DNA of 64,000 nt from Lates calcarifer (Eukaryota; Chordata; Actinopteri; Centropomidae): the NCBI RefSeq assembly GCF_001640805.2, contig NC_066836.1:569568-633567 (forward strand), read 5' to 3'. Below the pieces are notes generated by a model. The model was not told where the DNA came from, made no database searches, and saw nothing but the letters and a program-made list of their open reading frames with translations. Shown piece after piece: positions 53,831-64,000 of this stretch. The translations under genes and the position numbers were made by a program. Numbering within the stretch: the first letter of the stretch is position 1; each line of letters opens with the position of its first letter.

Positions 53831-54305
53831 ATGCTGTCACTGCATTACTGTGGAATGTTTCCTTTGTTTCTCATCATACTAAAAGGTAGGTTAAAGCAGG
53901 AATAATAAATGCCTTTAGAGGATCTGTTTGCTAGAAACCACTGGAACAGGCAATCAGAGTTTAACATGGTTTTTAACAACATTTATCTGTTTCTTTAGGT
54001 GTCAGCTGTCAACAACTGACTCCAGACAAGGATGAAGAGTTCAGTTTAGAAGGCAGCTCTGTTACTCTGTCCTACAAATACTCCAAACAAGCTACTGCTC
54101 AAGATTATTTCTACTGGTATCGACAACATCCAGGAAAAAGACCAGAATTCCTCATCACTCACTTAGGAACAGGAACAGTACTACAAATAAATGATCCAGT
54201 CTCTGGACTGTCTGTTAAAGTGAGTGAGGATAAAACCCAAATGTATCTTCAGATCTCCTCTGCTACAGTGACAGACTCTGCTGTGTACTACTGTGCTGTG
54301 AGGCC
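53831..54305 (+). CDS. V36: TCR alpha/delta V segment, group II (Tyr at Cys23)
   Basis: L-PART1 53831-53885; V-EXON 53999-54305. SVTLSYKYSKQATAQDYFYW; FR2 WYRQHPGKRPEF; CDR2 region THLGTGTVLQINDP; SATVTDSAVYY; end CAVR. Confidence 0.92.
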
Positions 54306-54343
54306 CACAGTGACAGGAAACACCACAACTCTGTACAAAAACC
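54306..54343 (+). other. V36 RSS (22-bp spacer)
   Basis: Heptamer 54306-54312, spacer 54313-54334, nonamer 54335-54343. CTCF-like core 54378-54390. Confidence 0.95.
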
Positions 54344-54414
54344 TTTGGAGCAAAGACAACACAATACTCTACAACATCCACTAGAGGGAGTCACACACTG
54401 TTAAACTTCAACAG

Positions 54415-54767
54415 GATGTTGCTTAGCTAATGTGACAAACCAAGCTCTCTCTCCATAAGCCAGCCTGAAATGTGTCCAAATGTTTTATCCTTATGTCTTT
54501 ATTTGCTTCTTTATTGTGTGGCACACAGAGTCAACCTGACAGAAGGGTTTGTACTGGTTCAGGATGTGGTGCTTGGTGGCAGTGGGGACCTCCTGCAGAC
54601 TGTGGAGAGGGGGCCCCAGAAAACATGACTGTGAGAATGGTTGTGAAGATGACTCACATGCAATCCTGAATGAGGTGACTTGAACAGTACAGATGAATTA
54701 ATCCATAAATTGGTTCCAGGGGCGACTTTCAATAACTTGTGTAAGTTATTTCCCATGTTTGTCAAAG
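54415..54767. other. V36 downstream spacer
   Basis: A 65-codon frame at 54472-54669 shows no domain I can name. Nothing else recognised. Confidence 0.4.
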
Positions 54768-56160
54768 TGAAAGTGGTGGGTGAGGAAGTGTGAAAAAAAA
54801 ATGGTTAAAAATCCAAGGACTACCCACAACACAGATGAAAGTGTGACTTGTTTTACAGATTCTATACACGTCATGGTGCTTTAACGTCACGTCACATCAT
54901 TGTATTTTGTTTTCAGGAAACATTATCATAATTTTATGTGATTTAAATCTACTGTATTTTTACTTTTTCAAGTATTTCTGTTCACTATATCTGCATGATT
55001 TAAGTTGTGTTAAATCATTACATTTGATACCATGTATTAACAATTTAATGTTTACATGTATTTCAATATTAACATTGGTCATTTACTGGTTTCTGAATTC
55101 CATTCACTCAAACAGTACATTAGACCTGACTGATACTGAATTTGCAAACAGAGGTGTGTCAACCATTTGTGGTCTTTGAGTGTCCTCTACTGGTGTTTGT
55201 AAAACAAACAAATAAATAAATAAACCTGTAGTGATTTTATTGCAGTTTACATTGTACTGCAGTAACTTTTTAGTTGTTTTTTTTAATTTTTTTTTATAGT
55301 ATGTTATTTTTGAATGTAGTGGTTGCATGTTTTTACAGTTTTGTGAAAAATAAAAAAATGATTCCTGTTGTGTTTGTTGTTTTGTCATTGTGTGGTGTGG
55401 CTACAAATTATAGATATTTTAATATATCTTTTGATAAATTACAGTATATATGTGACAAAGTTTCCTGAAAGAAAATAACATGCATTAAATTTCTATACAT
55501 ATTCATGACTGAAATGTTTTCATGTCATAGTGAAAGTTGTTTGCCATTTAGTGTCACCAGCCCACAGGTGGCTGACGTTGCTTATACTGGGAAAAGGTAA
55601 CCCCCAAAGGTAACAACTTTTATGCCCAACATCAGGATGAACAGTTTTTCTGATCAACCACCACTGAGTCTGAACAAACCAAACTACCAAGATACATGAA
55701 GCTTGCTCCCAAATGTGCCTCAAACTTACCATCAACACCCTCATATCAATCACCTAAGGATCAAACAAAGATCCCAGATGAACCCCAATTTGTTGCAAGT
55801 GGATCAGGCTTGCAGCAAAGAGAAGTAGTCCACACAGGTCAACCATGACTCAGCTAGTTTATTTTCCACAAGAAATGTGCAGAGGGGCAGAAGAATGTGT
55901 TCCAACAGTCTGGGTACCAGCCATGTAGAGACAGAGGGCCAGAGACTGGCCAGGTCTGCTCCTCTAGGGTCAATCAGCTGACTGAGGGCCCTACACTCCA
56001 CTTCCAGCTCCACCCAAACTCAGATGAAGGTAATAATAGAAGTCTGTCTGTATAATCTACAATACTGTAGAATGAATAGTGGCAATTTCAATCTTTTTGT
56101 TATTTGACCATGGTTCACATTCATAGCAGTCAGAGTTTCTGTACAGTAGGCAGCAGCCTG
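54768..56160. repeat. Segmental duplication block, copy 2 (mate 1-1370)
   Basis: Base 1 of the window aligns with 54768. Small differences include four bases replaced near 55280 and a two-base gain near 55852. Here the left junction is visible, in or just before 54768. Confidence 0.8.
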
Positions 56161-56250
56161 GCTTTGAGGTTTTCAGAGAGTTGTTTCTCTACAGATTCAT
56201 TCAGGTGAGTTTTCTGCAGATTCCTCCTTCAGTCTGAGCTTCTCTGATTC

Positions 56251-56280
56251 TGATGATGATGATGATGATGATGATGATGA
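56251..56280 (+). repeat. (TGA)10 microsatellite upstream of V37
   Basis: Ten units preceded by a TGATTC variant unit not seen in the other four tracts. Confidence 0.9.
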
Positions 56281-56432
56281 CTGCAGCATCACTGTCATTT
56301 CTAAAGCTTCCATCAGCCTGATTGGAGACAGAGCACAGCAAGAGGAGGAGCTACACAACTGAATATGAAAGGCTTCATTTTGGAACTGAAGAGCTGCTGT
56401 GTTCTCTCTATTCTTCATTCAGGACAAGTCAA

Positions 56433-56885
56433 ATGATGCTACTGCTTTTAGTTTGGATGATGATAGTCTCCTTTCATACTGGTAAGTACTCAACAGACGT
56501 ATCAAGGTGGAACAGGTGATAGGTCATGTGACTTTATTTTCATGGAGTTCACTTTTCATCAACTAAACTTCAACACAAAGATACACAGTTTAAATATATC
56601 TTTGTTCTTTTCAGGATCCTCTGAGGATTTAGTGAAACAATCTAAAGATGTAATGATGGCTTTGGAAGGAGACACTGTGACTCTCTCCTGCAGCTATTCT
56701 CAGTCTGGCAGCTACCTCTACTGGTATCAACAGAAGTCCAGTTCATCTCCACAGCTTCTCATGATGGAACATTCAAAGGTTGAAGGTTTATCTTTTAACC
56801 ATGACAAGAAAACAAAGGAGTTTCACCTGCAGATCTCCTCTGCTGCAGTGACAGACTCTGCTGTGTACTACTGTGCTCTGCAGCC
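56433..56885 (+). CDS. V37: TCR alpha/delta V segment, group I
   Basis: L-PART1 56433-56481; V-EXON 56615-56885. Same V body as V1 apart from PSKDV to QSKDV, but the coding end is CALQ rather than CAVR. The upstream block is V1's, while the neighbour V38 resembles V8, so the unit is recombined. Confidence 0.93.
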
Positions 56886-56923
56886 CACAGTGACAGGAAA
56901 CACCACAACTCTGTACAAAAACC
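56886..56923 (+). other. V37 RSS (22-bp spacer)
   Basis: Heptamer 56886-56892, spacer 56893-56914, nonamer 56915-56923. CTCF-like core 56958-56970. Confidence 0.95.
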
Positions 56924-57226
56924 TTTGGAGCAAAGACAACACAATACTCCACAACATCCACTAGAGGGAGTCACACACTGTTAAACTTCAGTGGTTTCTT
57001 CTGATCCAGTCTAGATTCTTTTCCCTCATCAGACACAGTTGTGATAAAGAGCTTTAGAAATGAAATTCATTTGATATATGAGTCTCCTCCTACTGACTGC
57101 AGAGGTGGCTGCTTGGCAGAGAACTGTTTGATTCCAGCTGTGAACATCAGACCAAACACAACTCACAAAACCACTCACAACTTCTTCATCCTGAACGTCC
57201 AGTTTCAACAGTTCTCCTCTGTAAAC

Positions 57227-57801
57227 ATGGAAAAACTCACTGTGATTTTCTTCTTTTCAACTCTCGTAGGTACGTATGTTTTACGCAAGAAAAGCTGAAA
57301 CTATTCATTTTCATACTTGAAAACACAATAATCTGTCTTTGTCATGACGTCCTGTACAATCTAGTTGTGATCTCAGCTACAGTTGGGCTGTTTCTGTCCA
57401 CAGAATAACACTGTACGCTGACATTTTCCACTGTCTTCTCCTCTCAGCCTCATGGACAATGTTAGTCTAATGGCTTCATTTTCTCTACTTTTTCCAGGAC
57501 TAACAGCTGGAGACTCAATCTATCCTGTAGAAGGTGAAGTCAGTGAAAGAGAAGGACAATCTATCAGACTCAGATGTGACTATAAGACACCATACAGTGG
57601 TTTTTACCTTTACTGGTACAGACATCATTCTGACCTTCAGGCACCTCAGTTTATACTGTATAAAGGAGAAGGAACATGGAAAGGTGATGACCATATTCCT
57701 GATAAACGATATAAATCCCAAACAACAGACACATTAACTGAACTGACCATAAACAGTCTAACCCTGGCAGACACAGGTCTCTACTACTGTGCTCTGAGAA
57801 A
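57227..57801 (+). CDS. V38: TCR alpha/delta V segment, group VII
   Basis: L-PART1 57227-57269; V-EXON 57498-57801. GDSIYPVEGEVSEREG; LRCDYKTPYSGFYLYW; CDR2 region YKGEGTWKGDDH; end CALRN. Differs from V8 by TS to TP in CDR1 and GY to GD in CDR2. Confidence 0.92.
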
Positions 57802-57840
57802 CACAGTGATACAAAGTGTAGAAGAGGCTGTACAAAAACC
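57802..57840 (+). other. V38 RSS (23-bp spacer)
   Basis: Heptamer 57802-57808, spacer 57809-57831, nonamer 57832-57840. Confidence 0.95.
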
Positions 57841-60029
57841 TGAACACAGATATCTGACTACTCTTCAAAGAGGAGGGAAGTGGGATTCAAACCATAGCTT
57901 CATATCAGATGGATTCTGCTAATTCCTGTTTTATCAGAGTCACTGTGGTTACAGCTGCTAATCAAACACTGTGGGAGGATTCACATGAGCAGCAAATCCA
58001 CATCAATGACAAACCAACTGGATGATGCTTCAAACTTAACACACAATGAAAACAAATGAATGAACACTGACATACTCAGTCAACCCTCATCATACACTGT
58101 GGGTCATTAGGCTACACTGAGCTGCCTCCATTCTTCACTGTTCCTGGCAACATGTAGAGCAACACCCCACATACATTAACTAATGAATGAAATCATCAGT
58201 TGTTTATATTTATATATAAATCAAAATAAAAATTCAGTAGAATCACACTTTAACAGAAACAAACACTGTGAAAAGAAGATTAAGTCACATGTTGAGATAT
58301 TAAAGGGGCTCTAGTAAGTTTACAGTAGTTAACACTGTTTATCTGATGATGATCCACTACCAACCTTATTGCTCAGCTTTCCTTATAACCATTCTCTGCT
58401 GACCATGTAGTTAAAGATATGTAGATCCTCCCAAAGTGTTCCCAGTCTATATACAGTCAGGTATACAGTCTCTACAGCATGTTCTCAGTCTTACACTGTC
58501 CTCTCAAACCATCTCAAGAACCATATAGGCAACTCTTGTGTTACCCCCTGAGTGGTTTACCTCCTATCTAACTGGTAGACCCTTTTCAGTTAGTATAGAT
58601 GATTCTGTGTTTTCTTCTGCTCCCCCAGGGCTCAATTTTAGGTCACCATCCCTTTCTGCCTTTCCATACTGTCTATGGGTAACATCATACAAAACCTTAA
58701 CATTAAGTTTCATTCCATCATACCTGTATGCAGCTGGTTTTAATTCTGAGTGTGATTGTTTTATCCTTGGTTTTTACTTCCTTTATTTTATATGATTGTT
58801 TCAGTGATTTTGTTGTTTTTACATACATAGTTTAATCTGTCCTGTTTTGTTTGACCTCCTGATTCACTCTGTTCCTTTTATTGGTTTGCTCTGTCTATGT
58901 ATGTACAACATGGTAACCCAGTTTATAAAAGTGCTATTTAAATAAAGTTATTATTGTCATTATTATATATTCCATTAATAGAACAGACATCCTTTTATGT
59001 TCCCCTTAAATCCTGTAAAACAGGTGAAATCAGATCTTGTTAAGTTGTTAGTTGATGTTAAGGACGAAGCTCATAATGTAGATAAAATATTGAACATTTT
59101 CCTTTAATTATCAGTAGAATAAAGTTGTAGAGTGATGTCACTACTTTCATAGTATGAAAGTATAAAACAGGTTCTTGTTAAACTCTGACAAGGTGATCCA
59201 CCTTTGAGTCATCTCAGCTACCTTTCTGTTATAAAGAAATCACCAAAAACAGACAAAAAACTTCTCACCTAATGCTGGACATAAATACTGCTGACATTCT
59301 GTTAACCAACATGCCTGTATCTCTCCATCCTTACCTGACACTCTGCTTCACATCACCTGAGGCATTCAGAGGATGTCTCTGTCCCAGTTAGGGAACAAAT
59401 GACCCCCCACCCTCCAAACTCAAACTGGACTTCCATGTAAAAAGGTTGTCCAACTGTGTTTTTATCAGCTACAAAATATCACCAATATCACCATTTTAGC
59501 CTCCCTACATTGTCTCCTGAACAGGATCAGCTGCTGCACTGGACTGAACTTTGGCAGCAGCGTGAGATCCTTGCAAATGCTGAATTGCATATCTGATAAA
59601 ATGTTGAAAATGGCTGAAAAAATGCAGAAGAAAAGCAGAAAGAAATTGGAAAAGGAAAACTAAAGTAAAATAATGCTGAAGCAATGCTTGAAATGTTGAA
59701 AAATAGATATTTTTTATGGACATTTGGTTGTGTCAGAACATAGAGATCCTATCAGATTCACCATTCACCAGATACACCATTTATACTTGATGGTCAATGA
59801 AAAGCTTTCAACAGTGAAAGATGATTTATATGATGGCGACTGCAGCATCAGAGTCATTTCCAGAGTTGAAGGTAGAGGAAGTGTAACAGAGAGAAGCAAA
59901 AATACAGATCTAAGAGGAGACGGAGAGATTCAGGGAGGAGCTGAGCTGTTACTGAACTATAGAAGAGAGAGGAACTTCCATATTCAGCAGAGTTCAATAC
60001 ACAAACCACAAACATTACCTTTATTCAAC
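57841..60029. repeat. V38-V39 spacer, third copy of the V8-V9 spacer
   Basis: Matches 12537-14726 at an offset of about 45303, including the LINE fragment at 58529-58960 and the group III promoter before V39. No other gene seen. Confidence 0.8.
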
Positions 60030-60477
60030 ATGCTGTCATTAGACTACTATGGACTGTCTCTGCTGATTCTCACTACTCTGACAGGTATGTTAGATTATAC
60101 AGCACAAAAGACTTCAATTCCAATAATGTCTGAATTGTTTATTCAGTCTTTTATATCATGAAATAAAAGCTATTTTTTCTTTCAGGCATCAACTGTGAAG
60201 ATCTGACTCCAGTCAACAATGAAGAGTTCAGTTTAGAAGGCAGCTCTGTTACCCTGTCCTACACATACCTCAAACTGATAACTGGCAATGAATTCTTCTG
60301 GTATCGACAATATCCAGGAAAAAGACCAGAGTTCATCATGTTTCACTCTGCTTCAGGACAAGTACTGAACAGTCCATTCCCTGGACTGAAGATTAAAGTG
60401 GAGGAAAAGCAAATCAACATGACCATCTCCTCTGCTGCAGTCACAGACTCTGCTGTGTACTACTGTGCTGTGAGGCC
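60030..60477 (+). CDS. V39: TCR alpha/delta V segment, group III (Tyr at Cys23)
   Basis: L-PART1 60030-60084; V-EXON 60186-60477. GINCEDLTPVNNEEF; CDR1 and CDR2 regions as V9 (FHSASGQVLNSPF); end CAVR. A single G to C near 60441 (GCAGTCACAG) keeps the same residue. Confidence 0.92.
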
Positions 60478-60515
60478 CACAGTGACAGGAAACACCACAA
60501 CTCTGTACAAAAACC
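60478..60515 (+). other. V39 RSS (22-bp spacer)
   Basis: Heptamer 60478-60484, spacer 60485-60506, nonamer 60507-60515. CTCF-like core 60550-60562. Confidence 0.95.
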
Positions 60516-60581
60516 TTTGGAGCAAAGACAACACAATACTCCACAACATCCACTAGAGGGAGTCACACACTGTTAAACTTC

Positions 60582-60658
60582 AACACCCACTGAAGTCCAA
60601 TTCAACCAAAGAGATTATTTCTGTCTCCAGAGCAGAAATGTTTGAGGAACTAAAACAG
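60582..60658 (+). promoter_or_regulatory. Truncated group V promoter remnant
   Basis: Same cut-off group V promoter as at 15278-15359, so the loss happened before the V9-V11 / V39-V41 block was duplicated. Confidence 0.7.
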
Positions 60659-61066
60659 TTTTTTGTTATGATTAAAGTGAAAAGCTGATGATAATGAGGT
60701 GTTGTAAGATGATGAATCAGTGAATGAAGCAGTGCTTGAAGGAAAACAGAGATATTTTTTAAATACCAGATACCTAGTGGACATAGTACTGAAAACAAAA
60801 GTTAAGTTTGGGAAATAAGCTGTTATCAACTTCATTCATATTGTGTATTTTAAGATTAAACGAAGAACCATCAACTCTTAGTGGTCCAAACTGTGCTGAG
60901 TGTAAAGTTGTCAGTAGGAGGAATAACAGAGGGCTGTGAATGAGCCCTGTCACTGTGATCAGGCTCCTCCTTCTAATCCACCAACTTAGTGTTGATGAAG
61001 ACTAAACAGAGAGCTCACAGCCTTCTTTATACTTGCTGTAGCTCACAGTGACTCAACACTGCAGAT

Positions 61067-61512
61067 ATGACGCCTCTGTTCATCTCAGTGCTGCTGGCTG
61101 CTATGTGCCTTGGTATGAACACAACTCTGTTTCTCTGATATCAATCCAACATTGACATGATTCTTTAACAGCACACTGATACTGTTTGTTGGTGTTTTAC
61201 AGAATGCAGAGCACAAAAAGACAACGTGCTGCAGCCACCAGGAGATGTGACTGTTACTGAAGGAGAGGCTGGAACTCTTGACTGTCAATATAACAGCAGT
61301 TCAACAAATCCATATCTCTACTGGTACAAACAGGATGGAGACCACAGCCCCAAATTCATCCTTCAACTTATTAAACTGGGTGGTGGGAACACAGCAGACG
61401 AGTTCAAGGAGAGATTTTCAGCTACTCTGAATTCTGCCTTAAGATCAGTTCCTCTGAAGATCCAGAAGCTTCAGCTGTCTGACTCTGCTGTGTACTACTG
61501 TGCTCTGCAGCC
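61067..61512 (+). CDS. V40: TCR alpha/delta V segment, group VI
   Basis: L-PART1 61067-61112; V-EXON 61203-61512. Differs from V10 only at a few positions (LQPPGDV for LQPTGDV, FILQLIKLG for FILQRIKLG). End CALQ. Confidence 0.92.
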
Positions 61513-61550
61513 CACAGTGACAGGAAACACCACAACTCTGTACAAAAACC
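61513..61550 (+). other. V40 RSS (22-bp spacer)
   Basis: Heptamer 61513-61519, spacer 61520-61541, nonamer 61542-61550. CTCF-like core 61585-61597. Confidence 0.95.
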
Positions 61551-61853
61551 TTTGGAGCAAAGACAACACAATACTCCACAACATCCACTAGAGGGAGTCA
61601 CACACTGTTAAACTTCAATGCTTTCTTCTCATCCAGTCTAGATTCTTTTCCCTCATCAGACACAGTTGTGATAAAGAGCTTTAGAAATGAAATTCATTTG
61701 ATATATGAGTCTCCTCCTACTGACTGCAGAGGTGGCTGCTTGGCAGAGAACTGTTTGATACCAGCTGTGAACATCAGACCAAACACAACTCACAAAACCA
61801 CTCACAACTTCTTCATCCTGAACGTCCAGTTTCAACAGTTCTCCTCTGTAAAC

Positions 61854-62420
61854 ATGGAAAAACTCACTGTGATTTTCTTCTTTTCAACTCTCGTAGGTAC
61901 GTATGTTTTACACAAGAAAACCTGAAACTATTCATTTTCATACTTGAAAACACACAATAATCTGTCTTTGTCATGACGTCCTGTACAATCTAGTTGTGAT
62001 CTCAGCTACAGTTGAGCTGTTTCTGTCCACAGAGTAACACTGTACACTGACATTTTCCACTGTCTTCTCCTCTCAGCCTCATGGACAATGTTAGTCTAAT
62101 GGCTTCATTTTCTCTACTTTTTCCAGGACTAACAGCTGGAGACTCAATCTCTCCTGTAGGAGGTGAAGTCAGTGAAAGAGAAGGACAATCTGTCACACTG
62201 AGATGTAGATATGAATCAAGCTATAATGATCCCAACCTTTACTGGTACAGGCATCATTCTGACCTTCAGGCACCTCAGTTTATACTCTGGAAAGGAGCAA
62301 AGACTCAGCAAAATATTCCTGACAAACGATATGAATCCCAAACAACAGATACATCAACTGAACTGACCATAAACAGTCTAACCCTGGCAGACACAGGTCT
62401 CTACTATTGTGCTCTAGAAA
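61854..62420 (+). CDS. V41: TCR alpha/delta V segment, group VII
   Basis: L-PART1 61854-61896; V-EXON 62127-62420. GDSISPVGGEVSEREG; LRCRYESSYNDPNLYW; CDR2 region WKGAKTQQNIPD, shorter than in other members; end CALE. Last V segment in the window; its V exon is not that of V11, its positional partner. Confidence 0.92.
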
Positions 62421-62459
62421 CACAGTGATACAAAGTGTAGAAGAGGCTGTACAAAAACC
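62421..62459 (+). other. V41 RSS (23-bp spacer)
   Basis: Heptamer 62421-62427, spacer 62428-62450, nonamer 62451-62459. Confidence 0.95.
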
Positions 62460-62669
62460 TGAACACAGATATCTGACTACTCTTCAAAGAGGAGGGAAGT
62501 GGGATTCAAACCACAGCTTCATATCAGATGGATTCTGCTAATTCCTGTTTTATCAGAGTCACTGTGGTTACAGCTGCTAATCAAACACTGTGGGAGGATT
62601 CACATGAGCAGCAAATCCACATCAATGACAAACCAACTGGATGATGCTTCAAACACAACACACAATGAA

Positions 62670-63075
62670 AAATGAATATATAGGTGTAAAGTGTCATAGT
62701 TACTGCAGATTGGGGGATCTCACATGAGCATAAATCATAGAACAAGAGCACAATCCAACACAATTCAGACACAACCGTGGCTGTGAGACACGACTACAAT
62801 CAGCCTGTTGTGTTTGGCCTTGGGGGAAACCAGAGTGTGGCAGAAAAAAATTACTCCTGTCTTCACCCAAAACACACACAACTGGTGAACAGCACCACCC
62901 AGGGCAGAGATGGAACAGCACATACACAAATATTCTAATTGTGACTGAGGGTCATAACACAAGTCTGACAAGTTCTAATAGGCTATCTAGGTTTGTTACA
63001 CACACAACAAAAACATACAAGTCCACACAGTAAAATACAGTCAATTAACCATCAACACACAGGCCCACACAGCTA
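62670..63075. other. Unassigned sequence after V41
   Basis: Unique within the window. No V remnant, RSS or recognised repeat. Confidence 0.4.
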
Positions 63076-63079
63076 CTAA

Positions 63080-64000
63080 ATATTAACACTAGAGTTGTTT
63101 TCACTTACCACTGATGTTACTTCTTTATGAGGAAAGTGTTGATCCTTGCAGTCGTGCACTTGATGAATCCATCTGCAATTACATCCAGGTTCCTGTTTCC
63201 TGACACATTCTTGCACCTTGAACGTCTCCTCTGTGTGTCCACACAGCTCCATCTTAACAAATGGGATCAGGAAGGTGTCTGGCAGCAATCACCTGAAGAA
63301 GACAAGCACAGCTGCTGTTATAAACTTCTACTGAAAGATGTTATGTCTCCAAACCCACAAAAATCAGTGAGCTGCACAGAGTAAGAAAAGAAGATTGAAA
63401 TGCTGCATCAAATATGTGAGGGTGAGCTATTCATTGACTTTGTAGCAGTTACTGTAGATGCACAGCCACCAAATCCAAATGGACAGAGTTCTATAGAAGG
63501 GATGAAATCAAATGCAGATCATCACAGACCTGACCGACATCATCCACTGGATCAGCTGAGGAAGCTCCCAAACCAACCTTCCCTACGATAACTCTGACTG
63601 TTACAGCATCTGTACTAAACCAAAAGCATCAGTTTCAGCCAGGACTTGGTCTGACGTCGTCCACTGCAGAGGGACATTCAGCAAGAGATCAAATAAGAGA
63701 CCACCAACATTCACCACCACCTGAACTCTTACTGCAGAACAGGTATGATTCAATGACTCTGAGTGAAACATGATAAGACTAACTATACTGAAACCAGGGA
63801 AGCTAATCACACCACACCTATTAAGGCTAAACAGAAGAAATAGCCCCAAAACCACTGCTGAGCCGAGGGCCAGAGGAAACATTGCTAACTCCACACCTGA
63901 TAAACCAGACACTATTGTGACTGGGGCCTCTGTAACCAAGCATATAAAAGTCAGGAGGCTAACACACCCGTTTCCAGTTATCCTCTCTACACGTCCCAGT
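63080..64000 (+). mobile_element. LINE ORF1-like remnant, copy 2 (cut by window end)
   Basis: Second copy of 43080-44095 with scattered substitutions. Both copies carry the same broken frames, so the element was already dead when duplicated. Confidence 0.4.

Noticed and set aside
54472..54669. Plus-strand frame with a signal-like start and a Cys-rich middle after V36
   Set aside because: Short, single, no domain recognised, no splice or partner evidence.
1..64000. D, J or constant exons of TRA/TRD
   Set aside because: No 12-bp RSS with a J motif (FGxG) and no constant-domain exon was seen on either strand.
1..64000. CRISPR arrays, operons or bacterial signals
   Set aside because: The sequence is a vertebrate immune locus; the repeats are microsatellites, retroelements and duplicated V units.

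Overview
This window is a densely packed stretch of T-cell receptor variable (V) gene segments from a bony fish, read as part of the TCR alpha/delta (TRA/TRD) locus. I find 41 V segments, numbered V1 to V41 from left to right, all on the + strand. Each has a short hydrophobic leader exon (L-PART1), a phase-1 intron of roughly 100 to 310 bases, and a V exon ending in a YYCA motif. Each V exon is followed directly by a recombination signal sequence (RSS) with heptamer CACAGTG and a 22- or 23-base spacer. All 41 keep an open frame from leader to RSS. No D, J or constant exon is visible, so alpha and delta use cannot be told apart here. A teleost, probably a percomorph, is suggested by V motifs such as WYRQYPGKPPEF, by decayed L2/CR1-like LINE fragments, and by two tRNA-derived SINEs of kinds common in fish. 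The species cannot be named.

The segments fall into eight groups by leader and framework: I (V1, 12, 14, 26, 37), II (V3, 4, 18, 22, 27, 30, 36), III (V6, 9, 16, 17, 31, 32, 39), IV (V5, 19, 28, 33), V (V7, 20, 24, 34), VI (V10, 40), VII (V2, 8, 11, 13, 15, 21, 25, 29, 35, 38, 41) and VIII (V23 alone). Groups I-VI and VIII share almost the same last 24 coding bases, the same RSS with a 22-base spacer and, in 25 of 30 cases, the same 80 or so bases beyond it. Group VII has its own 23-base-spacer RSS, and every member starts about 300 bases after the RSS of another V segment.

Layout: 1-3.1 kb V1-V2; 3.4-5.7 kb LINE debris; 6.2-12.5 kb V3-V8; 12.5-17.2 kb V9-V11 with long spacers; 17.2-21.7 kb a near-identical tandem duplication (V11-V12 against V13-V14) then V15; 21.7-30.8 kb V16-V21; 30.8-37.3 kb V22-V26; 37.3-47.9 kb V27-V33; 48-54 kb sparse, V34-V36 plus a SINE and a minus-strand repeat; 54.8-62.5 kb V37-V41, a mosaic of copies of the 1-2.2 kb and 12-17 kb blocks; 62.5-64 kb no V segment.

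The most interesting signals are: (1) a CTCF-like core (CCACTAGAGGG) in a fixed place just past the RSS of every segment outside group VII, pointing in the direction of V transcription and present in two otherwise different 3' flanks; (2) an RSS-plus-flank cassette shared by unrelated V bodies; (3) fourteen intact segments (groups II and III) with Tyr in place of the first canonical Cys; and (4) a chimeric segment (V23) using a group VII promoter and leader with an unrelated V exon.
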